Origin: Prorocentrum cordatum
Lineage: Eukaryota > Sar > Dinophyceae > Prorocentrales > Prorocentraceae
Direction of reading: 5' to 3'
NCBI GenBank assembly: GCA_963575745.1
Contig: CAUYUJ010017918.1
Coordinates: forward strand, 65,001 to 85,000
Length of the DNA stretch: 20,000 bases
The notes beneath the pieces were generated by a model. It did no database searches. It saw nothing but the letters and a program-made list of their open reading frames with translations, and had not been told where the DNA came from. Each line of letters starts with the position of its first letter. The first letter of the stretch is position 1. Shown here piece by piece: positions 16,780 to 20,000 of this stretch. A program made the translations under genes and the position numbers.

Positions 16780-16910
16780 GGAGGGGGGGGGAAGAGGAGG
16801 ACGAGGCGGAGGAGGGGGAGGAGGAGGAGAAGGAGGAGGAGGAGGAGGAGGGGGAGGAAGAGGAGGACGAGGAGGAGAACGAGGAGAGAACGAGGAAGAG
16901 AAGGGGGGGG
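16780..16910. repeat. (GGA)n purine tract, right arm
   Basis: Dense GAGGAGGAGG triplets with GAAGAGG and GACGAGG variants. Reading frames give poly-Glu, poly-Gly/Arg or poly-Leu and are artefacts. With 16409-16470 it forms a pair of complementary low-complexity arms. Confidence 0.85.
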
Positions 16911-17848
16911 GGAGTGGCCAGGGGCGGCAGGAGCGCCAGGAAGGAGCGCGGCAGGAGCCCGCAGAGACCCCGGAGGGGCAAATTCGTGACAAATCCAATG
17001 GCAGGTCAACGCTTCTGCTCGGAGCCCGAATGTTCCTCCCAACGCATCACCAACAAGCTGCATGATTCGATGTTGTCTTGCATCGGCACTGGAAGATGCA
17101 CAATCACACCATGGGCAACAGGTGGCGAACGACGGGGCAAGGTGAAAGTAGACGGGACTATGAGAATGGACGAGGGTTGGGGAATTGAGAACCTACGGAT
17201 CTGATAGAAAATGCCTGCTGTCAGATCGATCCACAACATGTGCGCACCGTCTCCCTCTATGTCTCTATCTCTTTTCCCACTCGTGTCGGTCGTACCGCGA
17301 CACACCCTCCTCTACTTTATCAGTCGCTTTGAGGTGCACAGGTCGGCACATTCGGGCCGCAACTTTTTTTCAAACCCATGGAAGGCTCCATATCGAGAGG
17401 ATGTCCCAAGCGAAACTGCAATTAATAAATCTAATTAATTAATTAGAAGGATTCCTGGGGCCCTGCGTTCTCTCCGGGCACTTTTGAACCCGTCTGGGCC
17501 ATGTTACACCCTCTTGGTGGCGTGACAAACACTTACGGACACGCCCGCCCTGGGAATCTGTCCCCTGTCAATGTTTCGGGGGGATGTCTAGAACGAACCG
17601 TCGGATTTGGAAATGCACTCGAAGGTCGTTGGTCCAGAGGCAATATACGCACCTCCCCTGCAAGCTCCCCCTCTTCATTGGTCGTCCGAACGAAGATCGC
17701 TGCGCACATCCCGTCGAATTAAAGAAAACACCAGGTACAATAGCTAGGCGAATACTTGATCATGTCTATATTTCGCTGCACCAGTACGGCTTCGTCGTGG
17801 ACACGAATTCAAATTTAGTCGTACTGCTACTACCACTGATACTGCTAC
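16911..17848. other. Non-coding stretch, no gene recognised
   Basis: DNA of ordinary complexity. Noted features are an AT-rich island TTAATTAATTAATTAG-like at ~17418-17446 and a (CTA)-type prelude at ~17823-17848 (CTGCTACTACCACTGATACTGCTAC) just before the trinucleotide satellite. Short open frames have no recognisable domains. Confidence 0.45.
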
Positions 17849-18425
<577 letters not shown>

Positions 18426-18432
18426 TAGTCTG

Positions 18433-18520
18433 TAGCGGTCACAAGCGCTCCAGAGGCGCTCACAAAGCGCTCCAGAGGCGCTCACAAGTGGTCCAGATGC
18501 GCTCACAAGCGCTCCTGAGG
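18433..18520. repeat. ~21-bp tandem repeat, four copies
   Basis: Units read CGGTCACAAGCGCTCCAGAG(G), CGCTCACAAAGCGCTCCAGA(GG), CGCTCACAAGTGGTCCAGAT(G) and CGCTCACAAGCGCTCCTGAG(G). Each contains the short palindrome AGCGCT except unit 3. The array abuts the trinucleotide satellite. Confidence 0.85.
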
Positions 18521-18715
18521 CCGCGCGGAGAGGCTCGTAGTAAGCTCGTTGGAGGCCTTCCAAAAACTTCGAAAGCTTCGTAAGAGTTCTGTAACCGGGG
18601 AAGAACCCAATGTACCGGGAAATACCCCATATCCTCTTGATATATCCCTCCTTTTCGTTCGGCCCGAAAGGAGGCACCCACGGCCTCTGGAGCACCCCAA
18701 TCGAGGCCCAGGGGG

Positions 18716-18775
18716 CTCCAGGGGCAACAAGATGGAGCAGAAAGCCGGGTGCGCCTTTGGGCCAGGGACTCTTCT
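18716..18775. repeat. Short direct repeat, copy 1
   Basis: CTCCAGGGGCAACAAGATGG, AGCAGAAAGCCGGGTGCGCC and TTTGGGCCAGGGACTCTTC match 18950-19013 in order (GCCAGGAGCTCCAAGATAG, AGCAAAAAGCTGGTGGCGCC, TTGGGCCAGGGGCACTTCC). The two flank the fold-back structure at 18775-18945. Confidence 0.6.
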
Positions 18776-18945
18776 AGCCTTAAGTCGGGCGTGTCCCCCT
18801 ACAGGCGGATTTTGGACGAAAGATCAAAATACTTCCAAAATGCTCAAAAATGTCATGAAAAATAATAGAGAAATCATCCCCATACAATTTTTTATACTAT
18901 TTTTGAATATTCCCCCAGTGGAGGGACGTGCCCGACTCAAGCCCA
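18775..18945. mobile_element. AT-cored fold-back structure (MITE-like)
   Basis: AGTCGGGCGTGTCCCCCTAC (about 18783-18802) is inverted as CAGTGGAGGGACGTGCCCGACT (about 18916-18937, with differences), and similarity extends inward (GGATTTTGGAC versus TTTTGAATATTC). The ~100 bp between is distinctly AT-rich compared with its surroundings. It encodes nothing. It could be a non-autonomous DNA element or an incidental palindrome; only one copy is present, so the mobile call is tentative. Confidence 0.4.
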
Positions 18946-18949
18946 AGAG

Positions 18950-19013
18950 GCGCCAGGAGCTCCAAGATAGAGCAAAAAGCTGGTGGCGCCTTGGGCCAGG
19001 GGCACTTCCAGCA
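18950..19013. repeat. Short direct repeat, copy 2
   Basis: Partner of 18716-18775 on the other side of the fold-back structure, with roughly three-quarters of positions matching by eye. Together they suggest a duplicated host segment around the AT-rich insertion. Confidence 0.55.
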
Positions 19014-19149
19014 ACACCCGAACGTGGGCCGTGGCCAGAGACCCCCACTGGCCCGCGGACCGAGACGGCGAGCCGTGCCCAGACACCGCGGCCGGACACC
19101 GCGGCCGGAGGAAAGGAGGCCGCGCGCCATGGCCGGAGACCGGGGGGAG

Positions 19150-19335
19150 GAACCCCCCTCCTCCTCCTCCTCCTCCTCCGCCTCTTCCTCCTCTTCCCCC
19201 GCCTCCTCCTTCTCCTCGTCCTCGTCCTCGTCCTCCTCCTCCTCCCTCTCCTCCTCATTCCCCCCCTCCTCCTTCTCCTCCTCCTCCTCCTCCTCCTCCC
19301 CCTCCTCCTCCTACTCCTCCCCTCCTCCTCCTCCT
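19150..19335. repeat. (CTC)n pyrimidine tract
   Basis: Almost pure pyrimidine triplets (TCCTCC, with GTCCTCGTCC and CCCCCTCC variants). It produces poly-Leu, poly-Ser or poly-Pro in the three plus-strand frames and Arg/Gly/Glu-rich frames on the minus strand. None is a credible protein. Confidence 0.9.
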
Positions 19336-20000
19336 GCGAGAGGCCGCGGGCCACGACCAAAGACCTCCAGCAAGGACCAAGAAGGGCCACGGGTTCGGGA
19401 CCTTGCGATCCACCAACCAACCTCAGAACAAAAGGAGGTGGCTCTCATAGACGAGCTGTTTACGGAAGTGCCAGAGACTACGGCACAACTGAATCAACCC
19501 CTTCTGAAGCAAGGCGCAGGTATAACAAGCTGAGCGGTTCAAAACTGGAGCCAAGTGGGCGCAACAATTGAGACGAGAAGGTGGTCTCCGTTTCATGATG
19601 CATGGACAACTGCGTCGAGATCCTTAGGGCCATTCGTTCCGTGCGACAGATGCTTGCGTGGCTTCACAGGGGTTGACCAACTCCAGCCAGACGAGCTCTG
19701 GCGACGATAGTGTGCAGCGCGGCACATCGCAATCAGAGGCCTGATCTCGTAGATGACAAGCCCCACGATATATCAACGGTAAGCTTGTCAACCTCGCCAT
19801 CGCCAGGCGCTGCTGCAGAAACCCAGCTCGGAGAGGCGCTCCAGGGATCTGTCAGTGCTAGCGTTCAGAGGGATGGTCTGAGTTTGCTGCAAGGCTCAGC
19901 TGATCGGTTGCCAGGGTCGAGGTGTCAGGACAGCCTAAGGCTGGCACGGACAAGACAGGGAACGCTCGCAGGCTATACTGGGTCACGATCACATGGGGGC
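19336..20000. other. Non-coding stretch, no gene recognised
   Basis: Ordinary-complexity DNA to the window edge. The long plus-strand open frame that enters from 18549 ends at 19571; its only distinctive content is the low-complexity tract. No RNA gene, repeat or domain is recognisable after 19571. Confidence 0.45.

Noticed and set aside
18549-19571. 340-codon plus-strand open frame
   Set aside because: It crosses the AT-rich fold-back, both short direct repeats and the CTC tract, giving poly-Leu; no domain is recognisable.
19560-20000. Possible tRNA or small RNA gene at the right end
   Set aside because: No cloverleaf, B-box-like GGTTCGANTCC or other RNA signature could be found on either strand by eye.

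Overview
The window looks like repeat-rich nuclear DNA of a dinoflagellate. The basis is high overall GC, abundant low-complexity tracts, several tandem repeats with periods near 84-90 bp, and a Ty1/copia-type LTR retrotransposon. That element's polyprotein carries a methyltransferase-like segment ahead of the integrase, which I recall from dinoflagellate Pol polyproteins. The species cannot be fixed from sequence alone, and I see no intact host gene.

Layout. Positions 1-230 hold a degenerate ~10-bp tandem repeat, and ~240-1030 hold about nine copies of a ~90-bp minisatellite. A G/C-rich low-complexity tract (~1030-1700) leads to a short fold-back element (1702-1886). The dominant feature is one LTR retrotransposon on the minus strand at 2114-11490. 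It has two LTRs (2114-2508 and 11127-11490) with TG...CA ends, a near-match 5-bp target duplication (GAAGG/GGAGG) and an initiator-Met-like primer binding site at 11109-11126. Reading down the minus strand the order is Gag, aspartic protease, charged linker with a CxxC motif, methyltransferase-like domain, integrase, reverse transcriptase and RNase H, which is the copia order. The reading frame is broken by several frameshifts and in-frame stops. Catalytic Asp positions in integrase and reverse transcriptase both read Gly. The LTRs differ by roughly 8% by eye. A second copy of the fold-back element (7474-7670) lies inside the polyprotein region. The element is therefore an old, dead copy, and its parts no longer form a working transposition machinery.

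Positions 11491-20000 contain no recognisable gene. They hold purine and pyrimidine tracts (11491-11680, 12545-12690, 15360-15660, 16410-16470, 16780-16910, 19150-19335), a diverged pair of ~170-bp repeats with palindromic GTTCTTAGAAC motifs (14140-14290 and 14786-14930), a repeated ~70-bp GC-rich block (14601-14670 and 14932-15003), a four-copy 84-bp tandem repeat (15825-16159), a ~580-bp compound trinucleotide satellite (17849-18425) followed by a ~21-bp tandem repeat, and an AT-cored fold-back structure (~18775-18945). Most open frames here are by-products of three-base periodicity or low complexity.
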